Source: CAWJFJ01 sp963800065 (GTDB lineage Bacteria; Actinomycetota; Acidimicrobiia; Acidimicrobiales; UBA8190). Taken from it: a stretch of DNA of 64,000 bases. The translations under genes and the position numbers were made by a program. The notes under the pieces were generated by a model, which saw only the letters and a program-made list of their open reading frames with translations, made no database searches and had not been told where the DNA came from. Below are positions 32,326 through 41,341 of this stretch, in pieces (position 1 is the stretch's first letter; each line of letters starts with the position of its first letter). The stretch covers positions 186,001 through 250,000 of the forward strand of contig CAWCZO010000009.1 of assembly GCA_963800065.1 (NCBI GenBank), given 5' to 3'.

Positions 32326-33567
32326 CTATCCGAAGAGGGTACCGGCCTCGGCCAGGGCGTCGGCCAGGGTGTCCACATCGGATTCGTCGTTGTAGACGTA
32401 GAGGGACGCCCTCGCCGTGGCCGTGACGCCCAGACGGCGCATGAGCGGCTTGGCGCAGTGGTGCCCGGCCCGGACGCAGACGCCCATCTGGTCCAGGACC
32501 TGGGCCAGGTCGTGGGGATGGATGTCCCGGTAGGCGAGGGACAGAACGCCACCCCGATCATCGGTCGTGGGTGGTCCCAAGAACCGTAGGTCGGCACCGA
32601 AGCGGTCACCCAGGGTGCCGATGGCGTAGTCGGTCAGGGCCACTTCGTGCTTGTGGATCGCCTCCATGCCGAGGGCGTCGAGGTAGGCGACGGCGGCACC
32701 CAGCCCGACGGCCTCGGCGATCGGTGGGGTGCCCGCCTCGAACTTCATCGGCAGCTCGTTGGTGGTGAAACCGTCGTGACGGACGTCGCCGATCATGCTT
32801 CCGCCGCCGAGGAACGGGGGCATCTCCTCGAGCAGCTCCCGGTGGGCCCACAGCACCCCGATCCCGGTCGGGCCCAGCATCTTGTGGGCGCTGAAGGCCA
32901 GGAAGTCACATCCGAGCGATCTGACATCGGTGGGCAGGTGGGGGACCGACTGGGCGCCGTCGGCCAGCACGACGGCGCCGACGCGGTGAGCGGCTTCGGC
33001 GATGAAGGTGAAGGGGGGGATCGTCCCGAGGACGTTCGACATCGTGGTGCAGGCGACGAGTTTCACCCCTTCGAGGAGCCGGTCGAGATCGGACAGGTCC
33101 AGTCGGTAGTCGTCGCCCAGGGGGATCCACCGAAGCTCGACGCCGCGTTCCTCGGCCAGCATCAGCCACGGCACCAGGTTGGAGTGGTGCTCCATGTCGT
33201 TGAGCAGCACGACGTCGCCCGGTCCCAGATGGCGTCGCCCCCAGGTGGCGGCCACGAGGTTGATGCTCTCGGTGGCGTTCTTGGTGAAGATCACCTCATG
33301 CTCAGGATCGGGAGCGCCGATGAAACGGCCCACAGCCACGCGGGCGGCGTCGTAGCGTCTATCAGCCTCCTCGGCGATGGAATAGACGCCGCGGTGGACA
33401 TTGGCATGCGTCGTCTCGTAGTAGTCGTCCATGGCCTCCAGCACGACTCGGGGTCGCTGGGACGAGGACGCCGAGTCGAGGTACACGAGCCGCCGTCCGT
33501 GCACGGTCTGGTCCAGCAGGGGAAAATCGCCCTTGCACGATGCGATGTCCACGGTCACCTCCGCCAT
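32326..33567 (-). CDS. sufS: Cysteine desulfurase SufS
   Basis: 413 residues, class II desulfurase. YLDSASSSQRP near the start; TKNATESINLVA binds PLP phosphate; NDMEHHSNLVPW, VLADGAQSVPH (PLP Asp and Gln) and FSAHKMLGPTG with the Schiff-base Lys follow. The catalytic Cys is in VRAGHHCAKPLMRRLG. It produces persulfide for SufU. The start ATG 33567 lies within the 3' end of sufC2 (13-base overlap), so the two are coupled. Confidence 0.96.
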   Translation of the reverse strand: MAEVTVDIASCKGDFPLLDQTVHGRRLVYLDSASSSQRPRVVLEAMDDYYETTHANVHRGVYSIAEEADRRYDAARVAVGRFIGAPDPEHEVIFTKNATESINLVAATWGRRHLGPGDVVLLNDMEHHSNLVPWLMLAEERGVELRWIPLGDDYRLDLSDLDRLLEGVKLVACTTMSNVLGTIPPFTFIAEAAHRVGAVVLADGAQSVPHLPTDVRSLGCDFLAFSAHKMLGPTGIGVLWAHRELLEEMPPFLGGGSMIGDVRHDGFTTNELPMKFEAGTPPIAEAVGLGAAVAYLDALGMEAIHKHEVALTDYAIGTLGDRFGADLRFLGPPTTDDRGGVLSLAYRDIHPHDLAQVLDQMGVCVRAGHHCAKPLMRRLGVTATARASLYVYNDESDVDTLADALAEAGTLFG

Positions 33568-34298
33568 GACTCGTAACCTTCGAGCTCGAGACGATCGGCC
33601 AGCTCGGAGCCGCCCGACTCCACCACCCGGCCGTCGACGAGGACGTGGACGGCGTCGGGATGCAGGAGCTCGAGGATTTTGGTGTAGTGGGTCACCAGGA
33701 GCACCCCCAGTGCGGGACGCTCGCTTCTCACGGTCTGGACACCGTCGGCGACGATGCGCAGAGCGTCGATGTCAAGGCCGGAGTCGGTTTCGTCGAGCAC
33801 GGCGAGCTCGGGGTCGAGCAGCGCCATCTGGAGAATCTCGTTTCGCTTCTTCTCCCCCCCGGAGAATCCCTCGTTCAGGTACCGCTCGCCGAACACGGGG
33901 TCCATGCCCAGACGCTTCATCCACTCGAGCATCGACAGGCGGACCTCGAGGACGGACCGGTCCTCCCCCACGCGGGAGGACACCGCCTGGCGCAGGAATT
34001 GGATCACCGAGACGCCGGCTATCTCCTCGGGGTACTGGAATGCCAGGAACATCCCGGCCTTGGCCCGGACATCGGTCGGCCAGGCGGTGACGTCCTCGCC
34101 CTTGAACCGGACGGCGCCACCGGTCACCCGGTAGGCCGGGTTCCCGAGGAGCGTGCTGGCCAGAGTGGACTTCCCCGACCCGTTGGGACCCATGAGCGCG
34201 TGGATCTGGCCCTCAGGCACGGCCAGGTCGACGCCACGGAGGATCTCGGTGCCCTCCACCGTCACGTGCAGGCCCTCGACCTCGAGCAACGGAGTCAT
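33555..34298 (-). CDS. sufC: SufC-family ATPase, second copy (sufC2)
   Basis: 247 residues, the standard SufC length. Walker A GPNGSGKST, Q-loop FLAFQYPEEIAGVSVIQFLR, signature FSGGEKKR and Walker B VLDETDSGLDIDAL are all canonical, closer to textbook SufC than the copy at 28853. It lacks that copy's insertion. It heads the reverse block with sufS and sufU and has its own leaderless start (TAGACT, six bases before ATG 34298). Either copy could pair with SufB/SufD, or both could as a heterodimer. Confidence 0.93.
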   Translation of the reverse strand: MTPLLEVEGLHVTVEGTEILRGVDLAVPEGQIHALMGPNGSGKSTLASTLLGNPAYRVTGGAVRFKGEDVTAWPTDVRAKAGMFLAFQYPEEIAGVSVIQFLRQAVSSRVGEDRSVLEVRLSMLEWMKRLGMDPVFGERYLNEGFSGGEKKRNEILQMALLDPELAVLDETDSGLDIDALRIVADGVQTVRSERPALGVLLVTHYTKILELLHPDAVHVLVDGRVVESGGSELADRLELEGYESWRR

Positions 34299-34304
34299 GA
34301 GCGG

Positions 34305-34310
34305 AGTCTA
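34305..34310 (-). promoter_or_regulatory. -10 box TAGACT of leaderless sufC2-sufS-sufU block
   Basis: TAGACT on the reverse strand, 6-base spacer, ATG 34298. Confidence 0.55.
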
Positions 34311-34385
34311 TCGCCGGGCGGTGATTAGCACTACGGCCATAGTGAGAATCCAGGCCGGTGGTCCGGACCGCCGATGGCCGTCCGG

Positions 34386-34391
34386 TAGCGT
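34386..34391 (+). promoter_or_regulatory. -10 box TAGCGT of leaderless gene at 34401
   Basis: TAGCGT, 9-base spacer, ATG 34401. Confidence 0.55.
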
Positions 34392-34400
34392 CCTGCTCCG

Positions 34401-36545
34401 ATGAGCGATCCGTGGACGTACTCGGGCAAGGTCACCGTCCTCGACCAAACGAGCGGGGTGGTGACGCTGGTCGACGAGTCCACCTTCGCCATCAGCGGGT
34501 TGACCGGGGACGTGGTGGTCGGGTCGGCCCAGGGCTTGTTCGTCCGGGACACCCGGATCCTGTCCCGGATGGAACTCCGGGTGAACGGGGCCCGCCCCGA
34601 GGCGTTGGCGGCCGTCACCGACGACCCCTTCTCGGCCACCTTCGTGTCCCGGTGCCGACCCCGCCCAGGCCTGGCCGACTCCACTCTGATGGTGTTCCGG
34701 GCCCGCTACGTGGGCCAGGGCATGAGGGAGGACCTCATCATCCGCAATTTCGGCGACGAGCCCACCTTCTGCTCCGTCGAAATGTTCGTCGACTCGGACT
34801 TCGCCGACCTCTTCGCCGTGAAGGAGGGGCGGGCCGGCGATCCCGACGGTGAGATCACCCGCGAGAAGCACGCCACCGGTCTCTCGATGGCGTACCGGCG
34901 GGGCACGGTGAACAGGGGCATGGTCCTGGAGTTCTCGCCCACCCCGTCGACCGTGGCCGACGACATGGTGACCTTCGAGGTCATCGTGCCCGCCCACGGC
35001 GAGTGGCGGGCGTGCACCGAGGTCCACCCGGTGATCGAGGGCAAGACCATCGATCCCCGCTATCGGTGCGGCCAGCCCGTCGACCGGGCCGCCCCGGCCG
35101 AGCGCCTGGCCCGGTGGCGTCGCCAGGTGCCCCAGGTCGAAACCGATCACGAGGACCTCGGCCATGTCCTCACGCGCAGTGCCGAGGACCTGGGGGCGCT
35201 GCGGATCTTCGATCCGGACTTCCCCGAGCGGGTGGTCGTGGCCGCCGGGGCGCCGTGGTTCATGACCGTCTTCGGCCGGGACTCGCTCATCACCTCGTGG
35301 ATGGCGCTTCTGGTGGACCCGGACCTCGCGCTCGGTGTGCTCCAGACGCTGGCCCGATTCCAGGGCAAGGACATCGACCCCCGCAGCGACGAGCAGCCGG
35401 GGAGGATCCTGCACGAGATGCGCTTCGGCGAGGCACCCTCACTGTCGCTCGGCGGTGGGAGCATCTACTACGGGACCGCCGACGCCACGCCCCTGTTCGT
35501 CATGTTGCTCGGCGAACTCAGGCGCTGGGGTCTGGCACGCGAGGCGGTCGAGGAACTGCTCCCGAACGCCGAACGCGCCCTCGAATGGATCGAGCGATTC
35601 GGTGACGTGGACGGAGACGGCTACGTGGAATACCACCGGGCCACCGACCGGGGACTGGTGAACCAGGGGTGGAAAGACTCGTGGGACGGCATCCGCTACG
35701 CCGACGGGACGGTTGCCACCGCTCCCATTGCCCTGTGCGAGGTGCAGGCATACGTCTACAGCGCCTATCTGGCTCGGGCGCACTTCGCCCAGGAAGCCGG
35801 CGACCCGGCCACCTATGACCGTTTCCGGGCCAAGGCGACGCAGCTCAAGGCGGACTTCAACCGTGATTTCTGGCTGGAGGAGAGCGGATGGTTCGCGGTG
35901 GGTCTCGACCACGACAAGCGCCCCATCGACTCTCTCACGTCCAACATCGGCCACTGCCTGTGGACCGGCATCGTCGAGGACCAAAAGGCACGCATTATCG
36001 CCGACAAACTGCTGGGGCCCGAGATGTTCAGCGGGTGGGGCGTTCGGACCCTGGCCACCTCCATGGGCGGCTACAACCCGATCAGTTACCACTGTGGCTC
36101 GGTCTGGCCGCACGACACGGCCATCGTGGCGGCCGGGTTGTCCCGCTACGGGTATTTCGACCACGCCGAGCGTCTGATCAACGCTCTCTTCGACGCCGCC
36201 GTCAAGCTCGGTGGCCGGCTGCCCGAGCTCTTCAGCGGCCTGGACCGCCACGAGCTCTCGGCCCCGGTGGGCTACCCGACGTCGTGTTCGCCCCAAGCCT
36301 GGTCAGCGGCATCCCCGCTGCTCTGCCTGCGCACGATCTTGCGCCTGGACCCGTGGGTCCCCTACGGCCAGACGTGGCTGGCTCCCCGGCTTCCGAAGGG
36401 GATGCACCACCTGAAGGTGCAGGGCATCCCGCTGGCCGGAGCGCGCGTCACCGTCGAGGTCGAAGGAGACGATGTCGAGGTGACGGGTCTCCCACCGGAG
36501 ATCGAGCTCGTCGAGGGCCCGAGGCACCCGTCGACTTCGGTATGA
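34401..36545 (+). CDS. Amylo-alpha-1,6-glucosidase-like (glycogen debranching family) protein
   Basis: 714 residues. The N-terminal beta domain (about 15-215, SGVVTLVDESTFAISGLTGD and GLFVRDTRILSRMEL) matches the GDE_N_bis domain. The C-terminal (alpha/alpha)6 barrel (about 265-690) carries VFGRDSLITSWMALLVDP, RFGDVDGDGYVEYHRATDRG, NQGWKDSWDGIRYADG and GYPTSCSPQAWSAASPL, all hallmarks of this glycosidase group. Acidic catalytic residues are probably in the WKDSWDG and DGDGYVEY regions. It should trim glucans or trehalose-like oligosaccharides in the cytoplasm (no signal peptide). It overlaps the GNAT gene by four bases. Confidence 0.85.
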   Translation: MSDPWTYSGKVTVLDQTSGVVTLVDESTFAISGLTGDVVVGSAQGLFVRDTRILSRMELRVNGARPEALAAVTDDPFSATFVSRCRPRPGLADSTLMVFRARYVGQGMREDLIIRNFGDEPTFCSVEMFVDSDFADLFAVKEGRAGDPDGEITREKHATGLSMAYRRGTVNRGMVLEFSPTPSTVADDMVTFEVIVPAHGEWRACTEVHPVIEGKTIDPRYRCGQPVDRAAPAERLARWRRQVPQVETDHEDLGHVLTRSAEDLGALRIFDPDFPERVVVAAGAPWFMTVFGRDSLITSWMALLVDPDLALGVLQTLARFQGKDIDPRSDEQPGRILHEMRFGEAPSLSLGGGSIYYGTADATPLFVMLLGELRRWGLAREAVEELLPNAERALEWIERFGDVDGDGYVEYHRATDRGLVNQGWKDSWDGIRYADGTVATAPIALCEVQAYVYSAYLARAHFAQEAGDPATYDRFRAKATQLKADFNRDFWLEESGWFAVGLDHDKRPIDSLTSNIGHCLWTGIVEDQKARIIADKLLGPEMFSGWGVRTLATSMGGYNPISYHCGSVWPHDTAIVAAGLSRYGYFDHAERLINALFDAAVKLGGRLPELFSGLDRHELSAPVGYPTSCSPQAWSAASPLLCLRTILRLDPWVPYGQTWLAPRLPKGMHHLKVQGIPLAGARVTVEVEGDDVEVTGLPPEIELVEGPRHPSTSV

Positions 36546-37120
36546 CCGGGTCCGGCACGGGACGTACCGCTCTCGACGGGTCGACACCGGCCCCGGGGTC
36601 CGACAGCCCCCCGACAGACAGCGGATCTCCTGACGTGGCGCCGTCGGTGAGGGAGGCCCTCGACACCGATGCCGACGGTCTGGTTGCGCTGGTCGGCGCG
36701 TGTTTCTCCGAGTACGAAGGCTGCATTCTCGACACCCAAAACGAGATGCCCCACCTTCTCCGGGTGGCGACACACTTCGCCGTCGCCGGAGGTCGTGCCT
36801 GGGTGGCCGTGGCGGGTGGATCGGTGGTGGGCTCGGTGGCCTGCCGGCCCGTCCCCGGGGGCGGCGGTCTCGAGCTCCAGATGCTCTACGTCCTGTCGCC
36901 GTGGCGCCGTCGGGGCCTGGGTTCGCGGTTGGTGGCCCTCGTCGAAGGCGAGACGACGGGTCGGGGGGAGCATTTCGTCGAGCTGTGGTCCGATACCCGG
37001 TTCACCGATGCCCACCGCCTGTACCGGTCGCTCGGATATGAGCAGCGACCCGAAGAGCGGCAGCTTCACGACCTGTCGGTCACGCGCGAATACCGGTTCA
37101 CCAAGAGCTTCCCCCGCTGA
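36542..37120 (+). CDS. GNAT-family N-acetyltransferase
   Basis: 192 residues from ATG 36542, overlapping the upstream stop (ATGA). After a Gly/Ser/Pro-rich lead of about 35 residues the GNAT fold starts (SVREALDTDADGLVALVGACF). The acetyl-CoA loop is LYVLSPWRRRGLGSRLVALVEGE (R-x-x-G-x-G/A pattern), and ARLYRSLGYEQRP-like DAHRLYRSLGYE closes it. The acceptor is unknown. Coupling to the debranching enzyme suggests co-regulation but not a clear common pathway. Confidence 0.85.
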   Translation: MTGSGTGRTALDGSTPAPGSDSPPTDSGSPDVAPSVREALDTDADGLVALVGACFSEYEGCILDTQNEMPHLLRVATHFAVAGGRAWVAVAGGSVVGSVACRPVPGGGGLELQMLYVLSPWRRRGLGSRLVALVEGETTGRGEHFVELWSDTRFTDAHRLYRSLGYEQRPEERQLHDLSVTREYRFTKSFPR

Positions 37121-37154
37121 TCCGGGTCCCCCGGGGTCGAGCCGTCAGCGCCGA

Positions 37155-38156
37155 TCAGCCGTCCGGAGGCGCCTGGAGGGCCTGGACGGGCCCGACGGGG
37201 GCGTGGTCCACCAGGGACTGGCCCGCTCCCAGGGGGACCACCTGATCCACCGCTTGGCTCTGCGGCACCGTCGACCCACAGGTCGGATCGAAGGGAACGG
37301 ACACCACCACCTGGTCGGCGGACCCTCCGCCGGTGATCGGCACCTGGGTCCACCCGTAGTAGCGGCCACACGCCGGCACCTGGATCTCCACGGCGGTGCT
37401 GGCCGGACCCACCGGCTGCCAGGCCACCGAGAGCAGCTCGTCGGGCGCGGTGACAGAGGGCGCCTGGGTGGCGCCGGTGCACGGTGACGGGCCGCCGCTG
37501 CGGTAGGCGATGACCCGCCCGTTCGTACGGGCGTCGATGACGACGGCGACGTACGTCGAGGTGGTGCCGGCCGGCGGCTCTGTCGTGGTCGATCCGGGGC
37601 ATGCCTCGGTGGCGTCCCAGGCGATCCCCACCCAGGCCAGACGGCTGTGGAAGCCCGGCAGGGCCGGCAGAACGCTGCCCAGGCCCGGTGCCGTAGTGGT
37701 CGGCAGGGCGGTGGAGCCAGGAGCGGTGGTGGTCGTCGTGGTGGTCGTTGTCAGCTCTGTCGTCGAGGACACCGTCGGAGAGGCCGGGACGGTCGAGGTG
37801 GTCGTCGTGGTCGTCGGCGCTGGGTACTCGTAGCGCGACGCCACCGTGACGAGGCCAAGACCCAGGATGGCGAACTCGTGGGGGCCCTCCACGGCCTCGG
37901 TGGCCTCGAACATGGCGTCGGCCTCCCGCTCGGTCACGGTGGCGGTGGCCGCCGCCCCTGGTGCCGGTGGGGTGATGAGCAGGCCCCCGTGGTCGAGCTC
38001 GACGGGGACGGCGAACCGAACCCCCACGACGGCGGTCGTGGACGGCGCTTCGGGAGCGACCCGGACTGTCGATCCGGTGACGCCGCACGCGGCGAGCATG
38101 CCGGCACCGGCGAGCAGAACTGCGGTGGCGCGAACCACGGTCGGTGCGCAGGGCAC
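37155..38156 (-). CDS. Secreted lipoprotein with Thr-rich linker
   Basis: 333 residues from GTG 38156, chosen because it gives a clean lipoprotein signal: RATAVLLAGAGMLAAC, with lipobox Cys24. A longer in-frame start at 38300 would place an Arg-rich stretch in front. After residue 110 a Thr/Pro-rich linker (about 115-155) follows, then a C-terminal domain of about 170 residues with four Cys that could form disulfides (WDATEACPGS, PSPCTGATQ, PACGRYYGW, DPTCGSTV). Function unknown. Divergent from the kinase at 38201. Confidence 0.75.
   Translation of the reverse strand: MPCAPTVVRATAVLLAGAGMLAACGVTGSTVRVAPEAPSTTAVVGVRFAVPVELDHGGLLITPPAPGAAATATVTEREADAMFEATEAVEGPHEFAILGLGLVTVASRYEYPAPTTTTTTSTVPASPTVSSTTELTTTTTTTTTAPGSTALPTTTAPGLGSVLPALPGFHSRLAWVGIAWDATEACPGSTTTEPPAGTTSTYVAVVIDARTNGRVIAYRSGGPSPCTGATQAPSVTAPDELLSVAWQPVGPASTAVEIQVPACGRYYGWTQVPITGGGSADQVVVSVPFDPTCGSTVPQSQAVDQVVPLGAGQSLVDHAPVGPVQALQAPPDG
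37692..37814 (-). repeat. Thr-codon-rich low-complexity tract
   Basis: Repeated ACC/ACG codons encode two Thr runs (six and nine residues) in the lipoprotein linker. It is likely to vary in length between strains. Confidence 0.7.
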
Positions 38157-38186
38157 GGACCCCAGTCTGGCCCGTGGAGACGACGG

Positions 38187-38192
38187 TAGGCT
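38187..38192 (+). promoter_or_regulatory. -10 box TAGGCT of leaderless kinase gene
   Basis: TAGGCT, 8-base spacer, ATG 38201. Confidence 0.55.
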
Positions 38193-38200
38193 GCCACCCC

Positions 38201-39817
38201 ATGCCGGCCGATCCCGACAGGCGCGGCGACGGGGATCAGTCGGCCGACGAGAGCCACGTCCTGGCCGTCGATCTGGGTACCGGTGGGCCCAAGGTGGCAC
38301 TGGTCTCGGCCGCCGGGCGGATCGCCGCCAGTGCCTTCGAGCCCGTCCCGCTGCGTCTCCTACCCGGCGGTGGGGCTGAGCAGGACCCCCACGTGTGGTG
38401 GAGCGCCGTGGTTTCGGCCACCCGCCGCGTGGTCGTCGACGGCGCCGTGCCCGCGGAGCGGATCGTCGGTGTCGGCTGCACCGCTCAATGGTCGGGCACC
38501 GTGGCCGCCGCCGAGGACGGCACCCCTCTGCGTCCCGCCGTGATCTGGATGGACTCCCGTGGCAGCGCCGCCATGAGGAGGCAGGCCAGCGGCGTCGTGA
38601 ACATCCTCGGCTACGACGTCCGCAAACTCCAACGGTGGATCCGTCTGACCGGCGGCGCCCCGGGTCAATCGGGCAAGGACCCGTTGGCGCACATCCTGTG
38701 GATACGCGAGACAGAACCGGACGTCTACCGGGCCAGCTTCAAATTCCTGGAGCCCGTGGACTGGCTGAACCAGCGTCTTTCGGGGCGATTCGCCGCCTCG
38801 CACGACTCGATCGTCGCCCACTGGGTCACGGACAACCGACGGATCGGGGCGATCGACTACGACCGGACCCTGCTCCGCATGGCCGGACTCGAGCGTTCCA
38901 AGCTGCCCGACCTTGTGTCGTCGGCCACCATCATGGGTCACCTTCGTCCCGAAGCGGCCGACGAGTTGGGGCTTCCCGCCGGACTCCCCGTGGCCACGGG
39001 CACGGGGGACGTCCATTCGGCCGCCGTCGGTTCGGGGGCGGTGGCCGACTTCGCCCCGCACCTGTACATCGGGACGTCGTCGTGGATCTCGTGCCATGTG
39101 CCGTTCAAGAAGACCGACGTCCTGCGCAACGTGGCCTCCATCCCCGCTGCGCTGCCGGGGAAGTACCTGGTGGCCGACGAACACGAGACAGCCGGCGCTT
39201 GCCTGACGTTCCTGGCGCGAAACGTCCTGTGGGGCGACGACGCCTTGGGGTCGAGCTCTCCCGACGGCAACGTCTACCAGTTGCTCGACGAGGTGGCGGC
39301 CGCCGTGGTCCCGGGCGCCAACGGCACTCTCTTCACACCGTGGTTGAACGGCGAGCGATCCCCTGTGGACGACCACACCATCAGGGGAGGATTTCACAAT
39401 CTGTCGCTCTCGACGTCTCGCCCCGACCTGGTGCGCGCCGTCTATGAAGGCGTGGCGCTCAATTCGAGGTGGCTCCTCGGGGCCGTCGAGCGTTTCGTCG
39501 GTCGGCGCCTCGACCCCCTGGCTTTCGTCGGCGGGGGGGCCAACTCCGATGTCTGGGCCCAGATCCACGCCGACGTGACGGGCCGGAGCATCCGTCAGGT
39601 GGCCGACCCTGTTCTGGCCAATGTCCGCGGCGCCGGGCTCCTCACCTTTCTGGCACTCGGGCGGGTGCGGGTGGAGGAGATCGGCGCAATGATCGACGTC
39701 CGGGCCACCTTCGAGCCCGATCTCTCCCGGGCCAAGATCTACGACAGCCTCTACCCGGAGTTCGTCAACCTGTACAAACGGACCAAGCAGATCCACCGGC
39801 GCCTGAACCGCCATTGA
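38201..39817 (+). CDS. FGGY-family carbohydrate kinase (xylulokinase-like)
   Basis: 538 residues, two actin-like domains. LAVDLGTGGPKVALVSAAGR is the phosphate-1 loop; GVGCTAQWSG and PAVIWMDSRGSAAM mark the sugar site; ATGTGDVHSAAVGSGAVADF begins the second domain with the catalytic Asp; FVGGGANSDVWAQIHADVTG is the adenosine motif. The GTGGPK loop differs from the usual GTSSxK/R. The substrate (pentulose, erythritol, other polyol) cannot be assigned. It precedes the PLP lyase by about 80 bases on the same strand. Start set by the TAGGCT box. Confidence 0.87.
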   Translation: MPADPDRRGDGDQSADESHVLAVDLGTGGPKVALVSAAGRIAASAFEPVPLRLLPGGGAEQDPHVWWSAVVSATRRVVVDGAVPAERIVGVGCTAQWSGTVAAAEDGTPLRPAVIWMDSRGSAAMRRQASGVVNILGYDVRKLQRWIRLTGGAPGQSGKDPLAHILWIRETEPDVYRASFKFLEPVDWLNQRLSGRFAASHDSIVAHWVTDNRRIGAIDYDRTLLRMAGLERSKLPDLVSSATIMGHLRPEAADELGLPAGLPVATGTGDVHSAAVGSGAVADFAPHLYIGTSSWISCHVPFKKTDVLRNVASIPAALPGKYLVADEHETAGACLTFLARNVLWGDDALGSSSPDGNVYQLLDEVAAAVVPGANGTLFTPWLNGERSPVDDHTIRGGFHNLSLSTSRPDLVRAVYEGVALNSRWLLGAVERFVGRRLDPLAFVGGGANSDVWAQIHADVTGRSIRQVADPVLANVRGAGLLTFLALGRVRVEEIGAMIDVRATFEPDLSRAKIYDSLYPEFVNLYKRTKQIHRRLNRH

Positions 39818-39886
39818 CCTCCTGTCTTGACCCTCTCGGGACCGGTACCTCGGGATCGCGGTGGGATGGGCGAGACGGCCACGAGC

Positions 39887-39892
39887 AAGGAG
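39887..39892 (+). promoter_or_regulatory. Ribosome binding site deciding the PLP-enzyme start
   Basis: AAGGAG six bases before ATG 39899. It picks this ATG over the in-frame one at 39827. Confidence 0.7.
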
Positions 39893-39898
39893 TACAAG

Positions 39899-41308
39899 AT
39901 GGAATCATCGGATCTCGACTTCGTCGTCGATGTTCTCGAAGCCGAATTGCGCCCCTACCGGGACTCGCACCACACCTACCGACGGCTCCCGGCCACGGGA
40001 CGGCCCCGCGCCGAGATCCTGGCCGAGATGCGGGAGCTGGCTGAGCGCGAGGAGCCGAAATGGCAGGACGGATTCGCTTCGGGAGCGGTCTACCACGGTG
40101 GATCCGAGCACATCGGCTTCTTGAACGAGGTCTATGCCATCAACTCGCAGGCCAACCCGTTGCACCCCGAACTGTGGCCGAGCGCCGTCAAGTACGAAGC
40201 CGAGATCGTGGCCATGACCGGTTCCATGCTCGGAGGTGGGGAGGGCGGGGTCGCCAGCGTGTGTGGGACGGTGTCATCGGGAGGAACCGAGAGCATCCTT
40301 CTCGCCATGCGGACCTACCGCGACCGGGCGGCCGCCGAACAGGGGATCACCGATCCGGAGATGCTCGTCCCGCTGAGCGCCCATGCCGCCTTCGACAAGG
40401 CGTCGCAGTACTTCGGGATCCGGACGGTTCCCGTCCCCCTGGATACCGACTGGCGCGCCGACGTCAACGCAGCGCGTGAGCGGGTCGCCGACAAGACGAT
40501 CGTCATCGTGGGTTCGGCGCCGGGATTCCCCCACGGGGTCATCGATCCCATCGAAGAGCTGTCGGAGCTGGCCCGAGAGCGGGGGATCGGGTTCCACACC
40601 GACTGCTGCCTCGGCGGCTTCGTTCTTCCGTGGGCCGAAAAGCTCGGATACCCGGTGCCTCCATTCGACTTCAGGCTCCCGGGCGTGACATCGATCTCGG
40701 CCGATACCCACAAGTTCGGATTCGCGGCCAAGGGGACGTCGGTCATCCTCTATCGTGATCAGGAGATTCGACGGCACCAGTACTACCGCACGGCCACCTG
40801 GATGGGTGGTCTCTACTACTCACCCACGTTCGCCGGCAGCCGGCCCGGGGCGATATCGGCCGAATGTTGGGCGGCCATGCTGGCCTTCGGCGAGGAGGGG
40901 TACCTGGTGGCGGCCAAGGCCATTCTCGAAGCGGCCGCCGTCATCCGCAGCGGTGTCGAGAAGATCCCGGAGCTCTATGTGCTGGGCGACCCCCTGTGGG
41001 TCATCGCCTTTGCCTCCGACGAGGTCGACGTCTATGCCGTCATGGACCAGATGTCGCAGCGCGGATGGAGCCTGAACGGACTGCAACGACCCCCTGCCGC
41101 CCACATCTGCGTGACCTTGCGTCACGCTCAACCGGGCATCGCCGATCGCTTCGTCGTCGACCTCGAGTCATCGGTCGAGGCCGTGAAGGCCCTGCCCGGT
41201 GCCCAGGGCGCCATGGCTCCCATCTACGGGATGACGGGGGCGGTGAAGACACGGGGCACGGTCGAAGAACTCCTGGGCCGGTACGGCGACCTGCAGTTCA
41301 AGGCTTGA
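39899..41308 (+). CDS. PLP-dependent decarboxylase/lyase, sphingosine-phosphate-lyase-like
   Basis: 469 residues, group II PLP fold. The closest match by eye is sphingosine-1-phosphate lyase: HHTYRRLPATGRPRAEIL, GSEHIGFLNEVYAINSQANPLHPELWPS, CGTVSSGGTESILLAMRTYRD, FHTDCCLGGFVLPWAE, and the Schiff-base Lys in SADTHKFGFAAKGTSVILYR. Such enzymes cleave phosphorylated long-chain bases to phosphoethanolamine and aldehyde, or decarboxylate amino acids (tyrosine/aspartate decarboxylases of similar fold). No membrane anchor is present, unlike the eukaryotic lyase. Next to amine/aldehyde genes (41342-45753), an amine- or aldehyde-producing role fits. Confidence 0.83.
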   Translation: MESSDLDFVVDVLEAELRPYRDSHHTYRRLPATGRPRAEILAEMRELAEREEPKWQDGFASGAVYHGGSEHIGFLNEVYAINSQANPLHPELWPSAVKYEAEIVAMTGSMLGGGEGGVASVCGTVSSGGTESILLAMRTYRDRAAAEQGITDPEMLVPLSAHAAFDKASQYFGIRTVPVPLDTDWRADVNAARERVADKTIVIVGSAPGFPHGVIDPIEELSELARERGIGFHTDCCLGGFVLPWAEKLGYPVPPFDFRLPGVTSISADTHKFGFAAKGTSVILYRDQEIRRHQYYRTATWMGGLYYSPTFAGSRPGAISAECWAAMLAFGEEGYLVAAKAILEAAAVIRSGVEKIPELYVLGDPLWVIAFASDEVDVYAVMDQMSQRGWSLNGLQRPPAAHICVTLRHAQPGIADRFVVDLESSVEAVKALPGAQGAMAPIYGMTGAVKTRGTVEELLGRYGDLQFKA

Positions 41309-41341
41309 CGCCGGCGCCGTCGGAACTCGGCCCAGGCGGTG

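Noticed and set aside
37692..37814. Repeated short units resembling a CRISPR or tandem array
   Set aside because: The repeats are Thr codons in the linker of a lipoprotein. No spacer structure; no CRISPR array or cas gene was found in the window.
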